In this document: positions 1-8,902 of the stretch, piece by piece | Layout of the letters: the number at the start of each line of letters is the position of its first letter | Numbering within the stretch: position 1 is the stretch's first letter | Origin: Methylacidiphilum caldifontis | Lineage (GTDB): Bacteria > Verrucomicrobiota > Verrucomicrobiia > Methylacidiphilales > Methylacidiphilaceae | Direction of reading: 5' to 3' | NCBI RefSeq assembly: GCF_017310505.1 | Contig: NZ_CP065957.1 | Coordinates: 1,302,001 to 1,366,000, forward strand | Length of the DNA: 64,000 nucleotides | Program-made: the position numbers and the translations under genes | Notes under the pieces: model-generated | What the model saw: only the letters and a program-made list of their open reading frames with translations | Told to the model about the DNA's origin: nothing | The model's database searches: none

Positions 1-936
1 TTTAAGTACAGCTGCTCTTTGAGGTTGTTCAGGAGAATGGGGCAGATGAACAAAAACAATCCCTTCTTTCAGATAAGCGGTCTCGATTGAATGAGCAAGC
101 CATCCTTTTTCTATCTGCTGATCGATTTTTAAGGTTCTCCCTTTGCCCCTTGCATCAAAAAATCTTATCGTGTCTCCCTCTTTGAGAACTTCAACCCACT
201 CCCTTGGAAATCTCAAAAAGCTATTGGCTTTAATGGGGGGATCCGTTCTTTGTTCTTCACTACCGATCCAAACCCAACCCGGATCAACTATCTTTCCTAA
301 GAGATCTCGTTTAGGCCTAATGGCACATGCCTTAATGGCGGGATCTAGAGATACAATACGCAGCTTAGGCCCAGGTAGATCCATTAAAATCTTGCAACTA
401 TAGCCTAATTGAGAAGAAGCCTTGCGGCTATTTTCTATCATCTTCGACCATACTTCTGGGTTGTCATGTCCACAGTTGATACGCACGACGTTCATTCCAG
501 CTCGAAGGAGCTCTTCAATCAGCTTGGGGTTTTCAGCCGCTTCAGTCGGTAAAGTAACCATGATACTGCATGGAGAGCCGAGATGAGATTCCCCTAAAAG
601 TCTTTGTTTATTGCGCACAAGCAGTGCCGCCCCTTCCTGTCGTGAAAGAGGATAAGGCCGGCTTGGGACTTCTTGTCCAAGAGCTTCAAGTACTTTCTCA
701 AGGCTCCATAACACACACGACTCGGACCGACCCAGCGAAGATATTCCCCAATCGGAGAGTGCATCTTGGATTTGCCTCAGATCGTAACGACGAAGAACCA
801 GGTAATGAATGAGGTTCGATGCACTCAACCGGTTATCAGGATGGGCAGAATCGATAAGGCTATGGTAAGTTTGTTCAGCCTGAAGGGCCTCTTTATAAAT
901 ACTGAACAATAATTTGGTCAGTTCTGTTCTGCTCAT
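1..936 (-). CDS. Pyruvate kinase-like protein, 3' part cut by window edge
   Basis: The minus strand is open without a stop for 312 codons from an ATG at 936 to the left edge, so the C-terminal part lies outside the window. Residues from about 125 onward match the pyruvate kinase TIM-barrel start: a strand reading SIMVTLP, then AGMNVVRINCGH (AGMNVARLNFSHG in typical enzymes), then DLPGPKLRI (the DTKGPEIR-type loop). The first ~120 residues are an extra helical domain that standard ~470-residue enzymes lack. It would transfer phosphate from phosphoenolpyruvate to ADP in the cytoplasm at the end of glycolysis. The extension suggests a long, atypical subfamily. No strong Shine-Dalgarno motif precedes the ATG. 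The family call is fairly firm, but activity cannot be judged without the C-terminal half. Confidence 0.75.
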   Translation of the reverse strand, partial: MSRTELTKLLFSIYKEALQAEQTYHSLIDSAHPDNRLSASNLIHYLVLRRYDLRQIQDALSDWGISSLGRSESCVLWSLEKVLEALGQEVPSRPYPLSRQEGAALLVRNKQRLLGESHLGSPCSIMVTLPTEAAENPKLIEELLRAGMNVVRINCGHDNPEVWSKMIENSRKASSQLGYSCKILMDLPGPKLRIVSLDPAIKACAIRPKRDLLGKIVDPGWVWIGSEEQRTDPPIKANSFLRFPREWVEVLKEGDTIRFFDARGKGRTLKIDQQIEKGWLAHSIETAYLKEGIVFVHLPHSPEQPQRAAVLK

Positions 937-1259
937 CTTTATTAATTTAATCCAAAGAAAGCTTGGGCTATACTGCCAATTTCTTCTTTCTTTTGTATCC
1001 AACGACCTTTTTTGCCTGATCAAAAAGCTACTTGACACAGCCTTCCCTTTATTCTTTCACTGATCTATTTCTTCAAGAATCTGACCCTTAATGAATATCC
1101 CAATATTATCGTTGGGTTTAGCCCAAAGCTCCCCCAAGTTTTTTTCGCAACGAGGATAAGAAGTTATCCTTAGAGTAGGGATGGAGTGAACAAAAGAATA
1201 TCACTCTTTTTTTTTGAAAATAGACCTTGGGCTTAAGCTTTAGACTTCACTATGAATAT
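937..1259. other. Intergenic stretch, no recognised gene
   Basis: This is 323 bp between two minus-strand genes. The only structure seen is a 48-codon open stretch on the minus strand (1057-1200) with no ATG, ending in residues like ELWAKPNDNIGIF...EEIDQ. It could be a relic of a lost gene or chance. No RNA gene or clear terminator hairpin was recognised. Confidence 0.4.
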
Positions 1260-2147
1260 TCAAACAAATGTTCTAGGCGTCTCAAGGAGATGTCTAAGAT
1301 AATTGGCATAAGAAGAATTACCCATTTTTTTAATCTGGGATTGGAGCTGTTCTTCACCTATCCAGCCTTTATGATAAGCGATTTCTTCTAAACAGCCAAT
1401 CTTAAGCCCCTGTCTCTGCTCTATGGTTTTGACAAATAGGGATGCATCGTAAAGGAGATCATGCGTTCCCGTATCAAGCCATGCGATACCTCGACCCAAC
1501 AACTCTACATCCAGGCTACCTTCTTCCCAATATTTCTTATTCAAATCGGTGATCTCTAACTCACCCCGGGCTGAAGGCTTGAGTTGATGAGCAAAAGAAG
1601 GAGCCCTACCGTCATAAAAATAAATTCCAGGAATGGCATAGGAAGATTTGGGCTTAAGGGGTTTTTCTTCGATAGATATAACCCTCATCGACCGATCAAA
1701 CTCAACCACTCCATAAGCAGAAGGATTGGAAACATGATAACCAAAAATGGTGGCTCCCTGCTTTTTTTGGGTCGCTTTGTTTAAAGTTGCACTCAAGCTA
1801 TGCCCATAGAGCAAATTATCTCCAAGAATCAGGCATGAAGGCCTGCCCTGGACAAACTTTTCCCCTATTTTGTAGGCTTCAGCCAGTCCTCGTGGATAAG
1901 GTTGTACAGCATAACTGATAAAAAGTCCAAATTGAGAGCCATCACCTAACAGTCTTTCGAACAAACCAATATCATGAGGAGTAGAAATTAATAGGATTTC
2001 CCTGATGTTAGCCAACATCAAAACCGACAGTGGATAATAGATCATCGGTTTGTCATGAATGGGAAGAAGCTGTTTGCTTAAAGCGATTGTCACTGGATAA
2101 AGCCTGCTACCCGTTCCTCCAGCAAGCACTATTCCACATCTTTCCAT
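1260..2147 (-). CDS. rmlA: Glucose-1-phosphate thymidylyltransferase RmlA
   Basis: Makes dTDP-glucose from glucose-1-phosphate and dTTP, the first step of the dTDP-L-rhamnose or deoxysugar pathway for surface polysaccharides. The nucleotide-binding start GIVLAGGTGSRLYPVT is followed by KQLLPIHDKPMIYYP, LGDNLLYG, EEKPLKPKSSYAIPGIYFYD and WLDTGTHDLLYDAS, all typical of RmlA. The reading frame is open upstream to 2237. The ATG at 2147 is chosen because it directly precedes the conserved start, has AGGAA just upstream and gives 295 residues, the usual family size. It begins 12 nt after the rmlB stop, so the two genes form an operon. rmlC and rmlD are not adjacent. Confidence 0.95.
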   Translation of the reverse strand: MERCGIVLAGGTGSRLYPVTIALSKQLLPIHDKPMIYYPLSVLMLANIREILLISTPHDIGLFERLLGDGSQFGLFISYAVQPYPRGLAEAYKIGEKFVQGRPSCLILGDNLLYGHSLSATLNKATQKKQGATIFGYHVSNPSAYGVVEFDRSMRVISIEEKPLKPKSSYAIPGIYFYDGRAPSFAHQLKPSARGELEITDLNKKYWEEGSLDVELLGRGIAWLDTGTHDLLYDASLFVKTIEQRQGLKIGCLEEIAYHKGWIGEEQLQSQIKKMGNSSYANYLRHLLETPRTFV

Positions 2148-2158
2148 ATGTTCCTGCT

Positions 2159-3247
2159 CTAAGAAGTAATTTTGGCTTTTCGATATAACCCCTGCCTTTT
2201 TAAGGCATATCCCTTTTCCATGACAGATCTTATCCAATCCTTGTGCTCAACATACCAAAAAATGGTTTTCTCTAATCCTTTCTCTAATTCCATTTGTGCT
2301 TCCCAACCTAATTCTTTTTTCATCTTAGATACATCCAGGGCATATCTTAAATCATGTCCTGGCCTATCGGCTACAAACCGTATCAACTCCGAGTAACTCT
2401 TTCCCGTAAGCCTGGGGAAAAAAATATCTAATAGAGAGCAAATTTTTCGAACCAGTTCAATGTTCGAAATTCCACTCCCTTTGCCTATATGATAAACTTC
2501 TCCCTGTTTACCCCAACACAAAACCCTCCATATCCCCGCACAATGATCTTCAACATAAATCCAATCTCGTATATTTAAACCTAGACCATAGACGGGCAAC
2601 TCTTTTCCTTCTAAAGCATTACAGATCATATGCGGAATCATTTTTTCAGGATGCTGCCTTGGGCCATAATTATTAGAACTATGGGTAATCATAGCCGGCA
2701 ATCCATAAGTCTTGTAGTAAGCCCATACAAAATGATCTGAAGCAGCTTTTGAAGCTGAATAAGGACTTGAAGGGGCATACAGCCCTCCTTCTTTTGCAGG
2801 AGATGCATCCATAGGTATGGACCCATACACTTCATCGGTAGAAATATGCAAAAATCGAAACTTTTCTTTATCTTTATGAGCAAGGGAAGAAAAGTAATGA
2901 AAAGAGGATTCCAACAATTTAAAGGTCCCCACTACGTTTGATTGCACAAAGATCGCTGGATCATCTATCGAGCGGTCAACATGAGATTCAGCAGCAAAAT
3001 GAATAACCGCATCGATCTTTTCATCAAAAAGAAGTTGCGTTATAAGCTCTTGATTACAGATATCTGCTTGAATAAAGCAGAAATTTTCTTTCTCCATCAA
3101 TTCTGAAATATTTTCTATCGATCCCGAGTAGCCCAGCTTATCGATAACAATTATTTTCTCAATCTGAGAAGAAGGCTCATGCGCATAGCAATAATGACAA
3201 AAATTAGAACCAATAAAACCTGCTCCACCCGTTACAAGAATCTTCAT
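2159..3247 (-). CDS. rmlB: dTDP-glucose 4,6-dehydratase RmlB
   Basis: Converts dTDP-glucose to dTDP-4-keto-6-deoxyglucose, the step after RmlA. It is an extended short-chain dehydrogenase of 362 residues with an N-terminal Rossmann motif GGAGFIGS (7-14), the ADxxN-type loop ADICNQE, HFAAESHVDRSI (84-94), the catalytic STDEVYGS (Asp138/Glu139) and the Tyr163-xxx-Lys167 pair in YSASK. Substrate-site blocks NNYGPRQHPEKMIP and NIRDWIYVEDHC are also present. It is the first gene of the rmlB-rmlA pair. The 220 bp upstream (3248-3467) probably hold its promoter, but none was clear. Confidence 0.96.
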   Translation of the reverse strand: MKILVTGGAGFIGSNFCHYCYAHEPSSQIEKIIVIDKLGYSGSIENISELMEKENFCFIQADICNQELITQLLFDEKIDAVIHFAAESHVDRSIDDPAIFVQSNVVGTFKLLESSFHYFSSLAHKDKEKFRFLHISTDEVYGSIPMDASPAKEGGLYAPSSPYSASKAASDHFVWAYYKTYGLPAMITHSSNNYGPRQHPEKMIPHMICNALEGKELPVYGLGLNIRDWIYVEDHCAGIWRVLCWGKQGEVYHIGKGSGISNIELVRKICSLLDIFFPRLTGKSYSELIRFVADRPGHDLRYALDVSKMKKELGWEAQMELEKGLEKTIFWYVEHKDWIRSVMEKGYALKRQGLYRKAKITS

Positions 3248-3467
3248 GAACCAAGAGTATTGCCTAGTTTATAATTTTTTAGAACTTAGCGTAAAGTTAT
3301 AAACCACACCGATTTTTTTGTAAAGTTTTCCATTGGTTTATCCCTCAGTCCAAATCCAACTTCATTCTAACGGTGCCTGACACAACATAGATGGGACAAG
3401 GTTTAAGAACAGATTACTAAAAAAAAGGGTCACTCAGGGCAACGGGATTAACGAATAAAATAGTGTT

Positions 3468-4067
3468 TTATTTTGTTTTACCCCAACCCTGGAGAATCCC
3501 TGCTGCATATTTTGCCAATAGATCGAATTCAAGGTTAACCCTGTCGCCCGGTTTTTTCTTTTTTAAATTGGTATGAGTAAAAGTAAAAGGAGTAATGTAC
3601 ACACAAAAATTTCCAGCCGTTACACTCCCGACTGTCAAACTAATCCCATCAACGGCAATCGAGCCTTTTGGAACTATAAGATGTTGTGCAAAGAAAGGAT
3701 AATTTATCCAAAACTCTTTTTCTTCACCCCAATCTTTTATGGTATATATGGTTTCCTTGCAATCAACGTGACCCGTAACAAAATGGCCTCCAATCCGATC
3801 GTTGTATCTTAAGGGAAGCTCGAGATTAACTTCCTCTCCTCTCTTTAGTTCTCCCAAAGTCGTAGCCCGAAGAGTTTCCTCAAGGACATAAAACCGAGCT
3901 TTTCTTCCCTCAATTTCAAAAACAGTCAAACAGCAACCATTGACCGCAAGACTCATTCCTTTTTTCAATTCAGGGGCAAGTCCTCCTACATCCAAGGTTA
4001 ACACTTTATCACTACCCTCAGGTAATGTTTCAACCCATCCCACCGATTCAATAATGCCTGTAAACAT
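3468..4067 (-). CDS. ribE: Riboflavin synthase, alpha subunit
   Basis: Dismutates two 6,7-dimethyl-8-ribityllumazine molecules to riboflavin. The 199 residues contain the tandem lumazine-binding barrels: the first starts MFTGIIESVG and has VNGCCLTV, the second starts GGHFVTGHVD (about 93-102) with VDGISLTVG. The C-terminal helix ending in YAAGILQGWG is the trimerisation helix. Length is normal. It lies 51 nt downstream of the SDR gene on the same strand and may be co-transcribed with it. The other riboflavin gene of the window, ribBA, is far away at 36.3 kb, so the pathway is dispersed. Confidence 0.96.
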   Translation of the reverse strand: MFTGIIESVGWVETLPEGSDKVLTLDVGGLAPELKKGMSLAVNGCCLTVFEIEGRKARFYVLEETLRATTLGELKRGEEVNLELPLRYNDRIGGHFVTGHVDCKETIYTIKDWGEEKEFWINYPFFAQHLIVPKGSIAVDGISLTVGSVTAGNFCVYITPFTFTHTNLKKKKPGDRVNLEFDLLAKYAAGILQGWGKTK

Positions 4068-4118
4068 ATTTAGCTTTTATGAACATCTATCATTATCTTT
4101 TTAATCTTGGGATTACCT

Positions 4119-4847
4119 TCAGCGCAGATTCCACCCTCCACTGACAATCAGATGGCTTCCAGAGACATAGTCCTGTTTTTCATCTAAAAAAAACTTAACC
4201 CCATTCCATATATCTTCGAAGGTACCGAAACGACCTGCTGGCATTTTACTGACGGGAGGCAGTCCCTGGCTGTTTTCAAGATAGCCTGGAGAAACCACAT
4301 TGACGGTTATCCCGTAACGGGCGTTTTCCCGAGCAAAAGATTTTGTTAGTAGATAAACGCCGATTTTTCCTAAATGATAGCCTAAAGCCATCTCTCTACT
4401 GCCGATGCGATCACAACTCGAATCGCCAATGTTGACGATTCTCCCTTTGCCCGAAAGTCTTAAAAGAGGCAAAGAAGCAAGAGTTGTAAACAAAACGGAA
4501 CTGGCTGTAGAGTTTATTCCCCTAAACCAATCCTTTTCTTTTGTATCCTCAAGAAGGACAGGATCATAAACACCCGAGTTGTTAATGAGAGCATCGAGCC
4601 GACCAAAAACAGATTTGATCTTATCCACGACAGCGATCGCTTCGGCCTGCCGCGAAAGATCAGCTTGCACCCTCAAGACTTTTCTTTCTTTTGCCAATAA
4701 TTCCTGTTCTAAAGAAATTGCCTCTTTTTCACTCCTATAGTAATGGATAGCAACCGCCCAATTTTCATCACTTAGTTTTCGACACAAATAGGCTCCTAAA
4801 CCCTTTGCCCCTCCAGTAACCAATATCACTTTCTGCTGCTCTGCCAT
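4119..4847 (-). CDS. Short-chain dehydrogenase/reductase (FabG- or pteridine reductase-like)
   Basis: A classical SDR of 242 residues: cofactor loop TGGAKGLG (11-18), NNSG (89-92), a serine in the NIGDSS region (139-144), catalytic Tyr157-xxx-Lys161 and the NVVSPGY turn after it. The arrangement RSEKEA after the second strand suggests NADPH preference. The family includes 3-oxoacyl-ACP reductases and FolM/pteridine reductases, and the sequence alone does not separate them. Its place just upstream of riboflavin synthase makes a pteridine-type substrate possible, but that is only an inference. Cytoplasmic; start at the ATG giving MAEQQKVILVTGG. Confidence 0.85.
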   Translation of the reverse strand: MAEQQKVILVTGGAKGLGAYLCRKLSDENWAVAIHYYRSEKEAISLEQELLAKERKVLRVQADLSRQAEAIAVVDKIKSVFGRLDALINNSGVYDPVLLEDTKEKDWFRGINSTASSVLFTTLASLPLLRLSGKGRIVNIGDSSCDRIGSREMALGYHLGKIGVYLLTKSFARENARYGITVNVVSPGYLENSQGLPPVSKMPAGRFGTFEDIWNGVKFFLDEKQDYVSGSHLIVSGGWNLR

Positions 4848-4926
4848 TATTCTATCCGTTCTCTTTAGGGATTAGCTCAAAATTTTCCCTGTTGTAAATT
4901 ATTTCTACTTTATTCATCTTACTCTC

Positions 4927-5913
4927 ATGATGTCTACACCGTATTTCCCCATAAAAGTTTTTCTTTCCCATTCCTTATCGGAATGGGAACAAAGAAAATA
5001 TAACTGCCTAGCTCAAGGAGAAATCGATCCCATATTTCATTATACCACTGCAGCGCAATCTCATCTTTGGAAACAACTTTTTGAACTCTATTCACCATTT
5101 TCAAGAGAAAACGGAAGAGAATTTTACAAAAATTGCTTTAAAGAAATATCTCAGACAATTCCTTCATCTTTTCCCTACGAAATTGTCAGTCTTGGATGCG
5201 GCAGTGGAGAAAAAGACCATCTGCTGCTTAAAGAACTTATGCCTTCGTCTGTAGATCTTTGGTGGACAGCTATAGACACTAGCCTGCAACTCCTTTTGGA
5301 AGCCTGTATCCACTGCCCTTTAAACATAGAAAAAATCAACCCCATTTTATCGGATATCCTCTGGGAAGATACCTTAAAAGTCTTAAAAATAACAAACTCA
5401 CAAAAAAGGATTTTTACCCTTTTTGGCGTTCTTCCCAATATTGATCCCTTTGTCCTTTTTAAAAGTTTAGAAACTGTTTTGTCTAAAGAGGATTTTTTGA
5501 TTTTAAATGCGCATCTGGCACCCGTTAAATCTGAATCTCAACAAGATTATATCGAAGGCATAGAGTCGATCCTCTATCAGTATGATAATAAAGAAACTCG
5601 GTTGTGGCTGACCGAAGTTCTTCGAGATTGGGGAATCGAGAACAAGACTGAATTATTCAACATTTCCTTCAGCATGCATAAGAATTTTTTTCGCATTGAA
5701 GCAACAGTTTATTGGAAAGAAAATGGACGGCTTGTTCTCGGACAGGGCAAAGAACTGAAAATGGTCAAAGGAAGTCCCCTGCGTTTATTTTTCAGCTACC
5801 GGTTTACACCCGAAAGACTTGAAGAATTTTTTTCCCATTGGTCATTTAGAGTCATTAACCGCTGGCTATTCTCCAATAAAGAAGAAGGGATATGGCTTTT
5901 GCAACGGATATAG
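4927..5913 (+). CDS. SAM-dependent methyltransferase, EgtD/Methyltransf_33-like
   Basis: The 328-residue protein has a clear SAM-binding motif I (IVSLGCGSGEKD, about 86-97) followed by an acidic strand end (TAID, then SLQLLLEA), and further blocks RIFTLFGVLPNID and LNAHLAP. The N-terminal block FHYTTAAQSHLWKQLFELY resembles the region ahead of the SAM domain in histidine-specific (EgtD-like) methyltransferases. The substrate cannot be assigned. It is the only plus-strand gene among minus-strand neighbours and runs into comEC tail to tail with a 12-nt gap. A second ATG directly follows the first (MMST), so the start is uncertain by one codon. Confidence 0.7.
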   Translation: MMSTPYFPIKVFLSHSLSEWEQRKYNCLAQGEIDPIFHYTTAAQSHLWKQLFELYSPFSRENGREFYKNCFKEISQTIPSSFPYEIVSLGCGSGEKDHLLLKELMPSSVDLWWTAIDTSLQLLLEACIHCPLNIEKINPILSDILWEDTLKVLKITNSQKRIFTLFGVLPNIDPFVLFKSLETVLSKEDFLILNAHLAPVKSESQQDYIEGIESILYQYDNKETRLWLTEVLRDWGIENKTELFNISFSMHKNFFRIEATVYWKENGRLVLGQGKELKMVKGSPLRLFFSYRFTPERLEEFFSHWSFRVINRWLFSNKEEGIWLLQRI

Positions 5914-5925
5914 ACGCCAAGGGGA

Positions 5926-8025
5926 TCAATTTTCCGTTTCTAATTGAATTTTCTTTTTATTGATGAAAACCCAAACCCCTTTTTTAAAAGTTCTGGATTT
6001 CTTTTCCAAAGACCAAGGATTTATCCCTGGAAAAGAAAGATCATAATAAATTTTGATGAAAGAAGAAAACCGGGGAAAATTCTTTTTTCTATTCAAAAGA
6101 TGTTCAATTAAGAGATCACAAGGCAGGTTTTCTAGATGAGATAAGGACGGGAGAGAATAAGAAAGGATAAGAATTTTCTTGTTTTCGTTATTTACAAGGC
6201 AATAAAACTGTCCATCTTTATTTCCTTTAAAAGCAATATCCAAGTTGTTATCGTCTTTCCAGTTTAGTTCTCTATTGGCTTCAATGAGGTTTTCTCCTAA
6301 TCGCCATTGCCCTTGCTGAAAAGCAAGATAGGGGCAATGAGGGGGTATGAAAAGATCTTTCTGCAGAATAGCAAGCAGATGTTCGTTTTCTGCCGACTCT
6401 AATGTATCCAGGATCCAATAACTGTTTTGGTTTTTTACAACGATAAGATGACCGGAATCAGCTTGGGCAATGTAAATCCAAGGATCGAAAGGATGCCTAA
6501 GTATTTTCATATCCGGTACGGCAATGATACCGCTTGGAATTTTTGCCGAAAAATCGATGAAAACAATCAGAGCCCAAAGAAAAAACCGATTAATAGTGTT
6601 GAAAAAAACCGCTATGGAACAAGAAAAGAACCCTCCAATGGCCGATATTGAGCCAAGAAAAACAATGATTTCAGCTATCGGAACAGCAATAATGTTGTTG
6701 AAAATCCCTATCCAGCAAAGTGAATGAAAGAAGAAAAATTCGCAGGGTAATGCCCCAAGCCATGCTGCAAGCGAAGTTGAAAAAAGAATAGCTCCTATTT
6801 TTCCCATCTTATCCGTTACACGCTTCCTTACAGGAGCTAGGGATTGAGGAATATAGGGGTCGAGCCTGAATGGATAATATAAAAGATTAAACAGGGGCTT
6901 AGAAAGAAGAAGAAGAGATAAAACTACCGCATAAGAAAGTTCCAAGCTTATATCCATGACTGAAAGTGGATCATAAATCAAAAAAGCGAATAAACTTACT
7001 GACCAACCATTAAGGCCAGAGACTTTCCTTTTCAGGGCCCATCCTACAGTGCAGTAAATGCAAGCGATGCTAGCTCGGACTACACTGGCTCCATTGCCTG
7101 AAACAGCGCTGAAAATCAAAAGCAAGGGAATAAAAAGAAATGCATATTCCCACCGATTCTTTCCTATCCCCTGTAACAAAAACATTCCCATGCAAAGCAA
7201 AATCCCTACATTTTGACCGCTTACAGCAAAAAGATGATAAGCTCCAGCCTGTTTGAAAGCTTCAGCTTCTTTCTGGTCAAGTCCAGCTACATCCCCATAA
7301 ATCATTCCGCAAAGCAGGGAAGAAAGTTTTTCTTCGGGAATACCCACCGTAAGATTCTCTTTAATCTTTCTTCTCACTGCCTCTATGAGCAGCCCTTCTG
7401 TACGATCTCTTTGAGGTATTGGAGTAAGAAAAGCCCCTTCTGAGAGCAGTTCAAACATAAGCCTTTTCGATAGGGTTAGTTTATAATAATCGATCTCTGC
7501 TGGATTTCTTTTCCTTGAAGGCAAAACGATTTTAGCCCTAAGTTCTATCGCTTGTCCCAAATAGAGTTCCCTATGAAGGTCAACGATCCGGCAGGATATT
7601 TTCTCTTTAAAAGGGACCTGTTTTTCTCCCATCCTAATCGCCTGGAGTTTGAGATGGAAAAAATGAGTATTATTCTTTTTTTGAGGAAAATTATCTATAA
7701 TTCCTTGATAAAGAGGCTCTTTGAGTGTTTTGAGCATTTTATACTCTTTTATCCTTTGCATATTAAGCCAGAACCATTGGATTTTAGAGTGTAATAACCC
7801 AACAAAAAAAAGGCTTACCAGCAACAAAGGATATTGCCACTGTGATTTTTGCAGCTTAGTCCATAAGGCAAAGCTCAAAAACAAACAGCCCAAGGCGGTC
7901 ATGCCTTTAAGCCAACCTTGGACTCCCCCATAACAACCAGCGGCAAAGACAACCACAGGGACCAATAAGGGAACTTTTTCTCTCTCCCTTTCTACATTTT
8001 CCACGCATTTTTTAGCAAAACACAT
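5926..8025 (-). CDS. ComEC/Rec2-family membrane protein with degenerate C-terminal domain
   Basis: A 699-residue integral membrane protein. An N-terminal hydrophobic pair (~20-80) precedes a DUF4131-like soluble segment with GIIDNFP and RKRNPAEIDYY. The Competence domain starts near 235 with MIYGDVAGLDQKEAEAFKQ and HLFAVSGQNVGILL, and many membrane segments follow. ComEC proteins form the inner-membrane channel for single-stranded DNA during natural transformation. The last ~170 residues sit where a metallo-beta-lactamase-like domain is usual (ADSGHLIVVKNQNSYWILDT resembles its first strands), but no HxHxDH metal motif is visible. DNA uptake is therefore plausible but unproven. Confidence 0.85.
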   Translation of the reverse strand: MCFAKKCVENVEREREKVPLLVPVVVFAAGCYGGVQGWLKGMTALGCLFLSFALWTKLQKSQWQYPLLLVSLFFVGLLHSKIQWFWLNMQRIKEYKMLKTLKEPLYQGIIDNFPQKKNNTHFFHLKLQAIRMGEKQVPFKEKISCRIVDLHRELYLGQAIELRAKIVLPSRKRNPAEIDYYKLTLSKRLMFELLSEGAFLTPIPQRDRTEGLLIEAVRRKIKENLTVGIPEEKLSSLLCGMIYGDVAGLDQKEAEAFKQAGAYHLFAVSGQNVGILLCMGMFLLQGIGKNRWEYAFLFIPLLLIFSAVSGNGASVVRASIACIYCTVGWALKRKVSGLNGWSVSLFAFLIYDPLSVMDISLELSYAVVLSLLLLSKPLFNLLYYPFRLDPYIPQSLAPVRKRVTDKMGKIGAILFSTSLAAWLGALPCEFFFFHSLCWIGIFNNIIAVPIAEIIVFLGSISAIGGFFSCSIAVFFNTINRFFLWALIVFIDFSAKIPSGIIAVPDMKILRHPFDPWIYIAQADSGHLIVVKNQNSYWILDTLESAENEHLLAILQKDLFIPPHCPYLAFQQGQWRLGENLIEANRELNWKDDNNLDIAFKGNKDGQFYCLVNNENKKILILSYSLPSLSHLENLPCDLLIEHLLNRKKNFPRFSSFIKIYYDLSFPGINPWSLEKKSRTFKKGVWVFINKKKIQLETEN

Positions 8026-8075
8026 GAATCTCGGCCTTTATTAATGAAGTAAGCCGAAAAGAGGGAGATCAGACT

Positions 8076-8807
8076 TTATTTTTTATGTTTTTTGCCCCAA
8101 AACCAAAACTGCGGCTTTTGCACACCCTGCATTTTCCTTAATTGGCAGCGTTCATTATACAGTTCGATAGTATGATGGGTCGGCCATGAAGGACCAAGGA
8201 TCTTTTTTAATTCAATCAAGAAATTTTGTTCATTACTAGAGGATACAATCAGTTTTTCAAGCAGAGAGGAATCAATGCAGAGAAGTTCAAGTAGGGCTTT
8301 ATCCCAATCATCTTGGATATATTCTGTTGGAGGCAACATTCCAGCATAAATCGCTTTTATTTTATCATACAACCGGGCTAAATAACAGATTGAACCTAAT
8401 TTTTCCAAGTGATCTCTTAACTCCAGCTGCGGTGAATAACTTATTGGATATTTCAACTCTTTCCATCCCTTCCACCCTTTTTCCATCCAATAAGCCTGAC
8501 TATAACCCATTTCTCCAAGGCTATAGGTGGCAAGCATCGACAGTTGGCCATCACCGCAATAACAAATCAGAGGAAAATCGGTTTGCTGAATGACATTTTC
8601 GATTTCCCACTCAATTTTGGCTCTTTCAATGGACAGCGCTCCAGGAATATGACCCCTAAACCATTCTTCTTTTTCTCTGACATCGATGACAATGGCTCGA
8701 TTGTTCTGTATTCTTGCATAAGTTTCCTGGATAGTGATGCTTTTTAGCTTTTTTTTTATTTTTTCTAAGTAGTTCTGGAGTAGGAGATGAGATGAGACTG
8801 TATTCAT
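8076..8807 (-). CDS. Rhodanese domain fused to DUF5069
   Basis: Residues ~25-125 form a rhodanese fold: IVIDVREKEEWFRGHIPGALSI, then the active loop around Cys84 (ICYCGDGQLS) and the closing helix YSQAYWMEKGWKGWKE. Residues ~128-235 match DUF5069, a domain common in Verrucomicrobia (LEKLGSICYLARLYDKIKA, then AGMLPPTEYIQDDWDKALLE). The rhodanese part could carry a persulfide or act as a sulfur relay. The role of DUF5069 is unknown. It lies 95 nt downstream of mnmG on the same strand, an appealing context for tRNA sulfur chemistry, but that is speculation. Confidence 0.8.
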   Translation of the reverse strand: MNTVSSHLLLQNYLEKIKKKLKSITIQETYARIQNNRAIVIDVREKEEWFRGHIPGALSIERAKIEWEIENVIQQTDFPLICYCGDGQLSMLATYSLGEMGYSQAYWMEKGWKGWKELKYPISYSPQLELRDHLEKLGSICYLARLYDKIKAIYAGMLPPTEYIQDDWDKALLELLCIDSSLLEKLIVSSSNEQNFLIELKKILGPSWPTHHTIELYNERCQLRKMQGVQKPQFWFWGKKHKK

Positions 8808-8902
8808 TGAAGTCCCTTAAGGGAAAAGAACCCTTTTATTTTCTATTCTATGATTTTTGTATTCCGATAACAATGCTATCCTTAATAACGTTATGACTTC
8901 TT

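Noticed and set aside
3371-3384. GTGCCTGACAC motif resembling dispersed REP-like repeats
   Set aside because: Only one short copy was noticed and no array or matching partner was found, so a repeat family cannot be supported.
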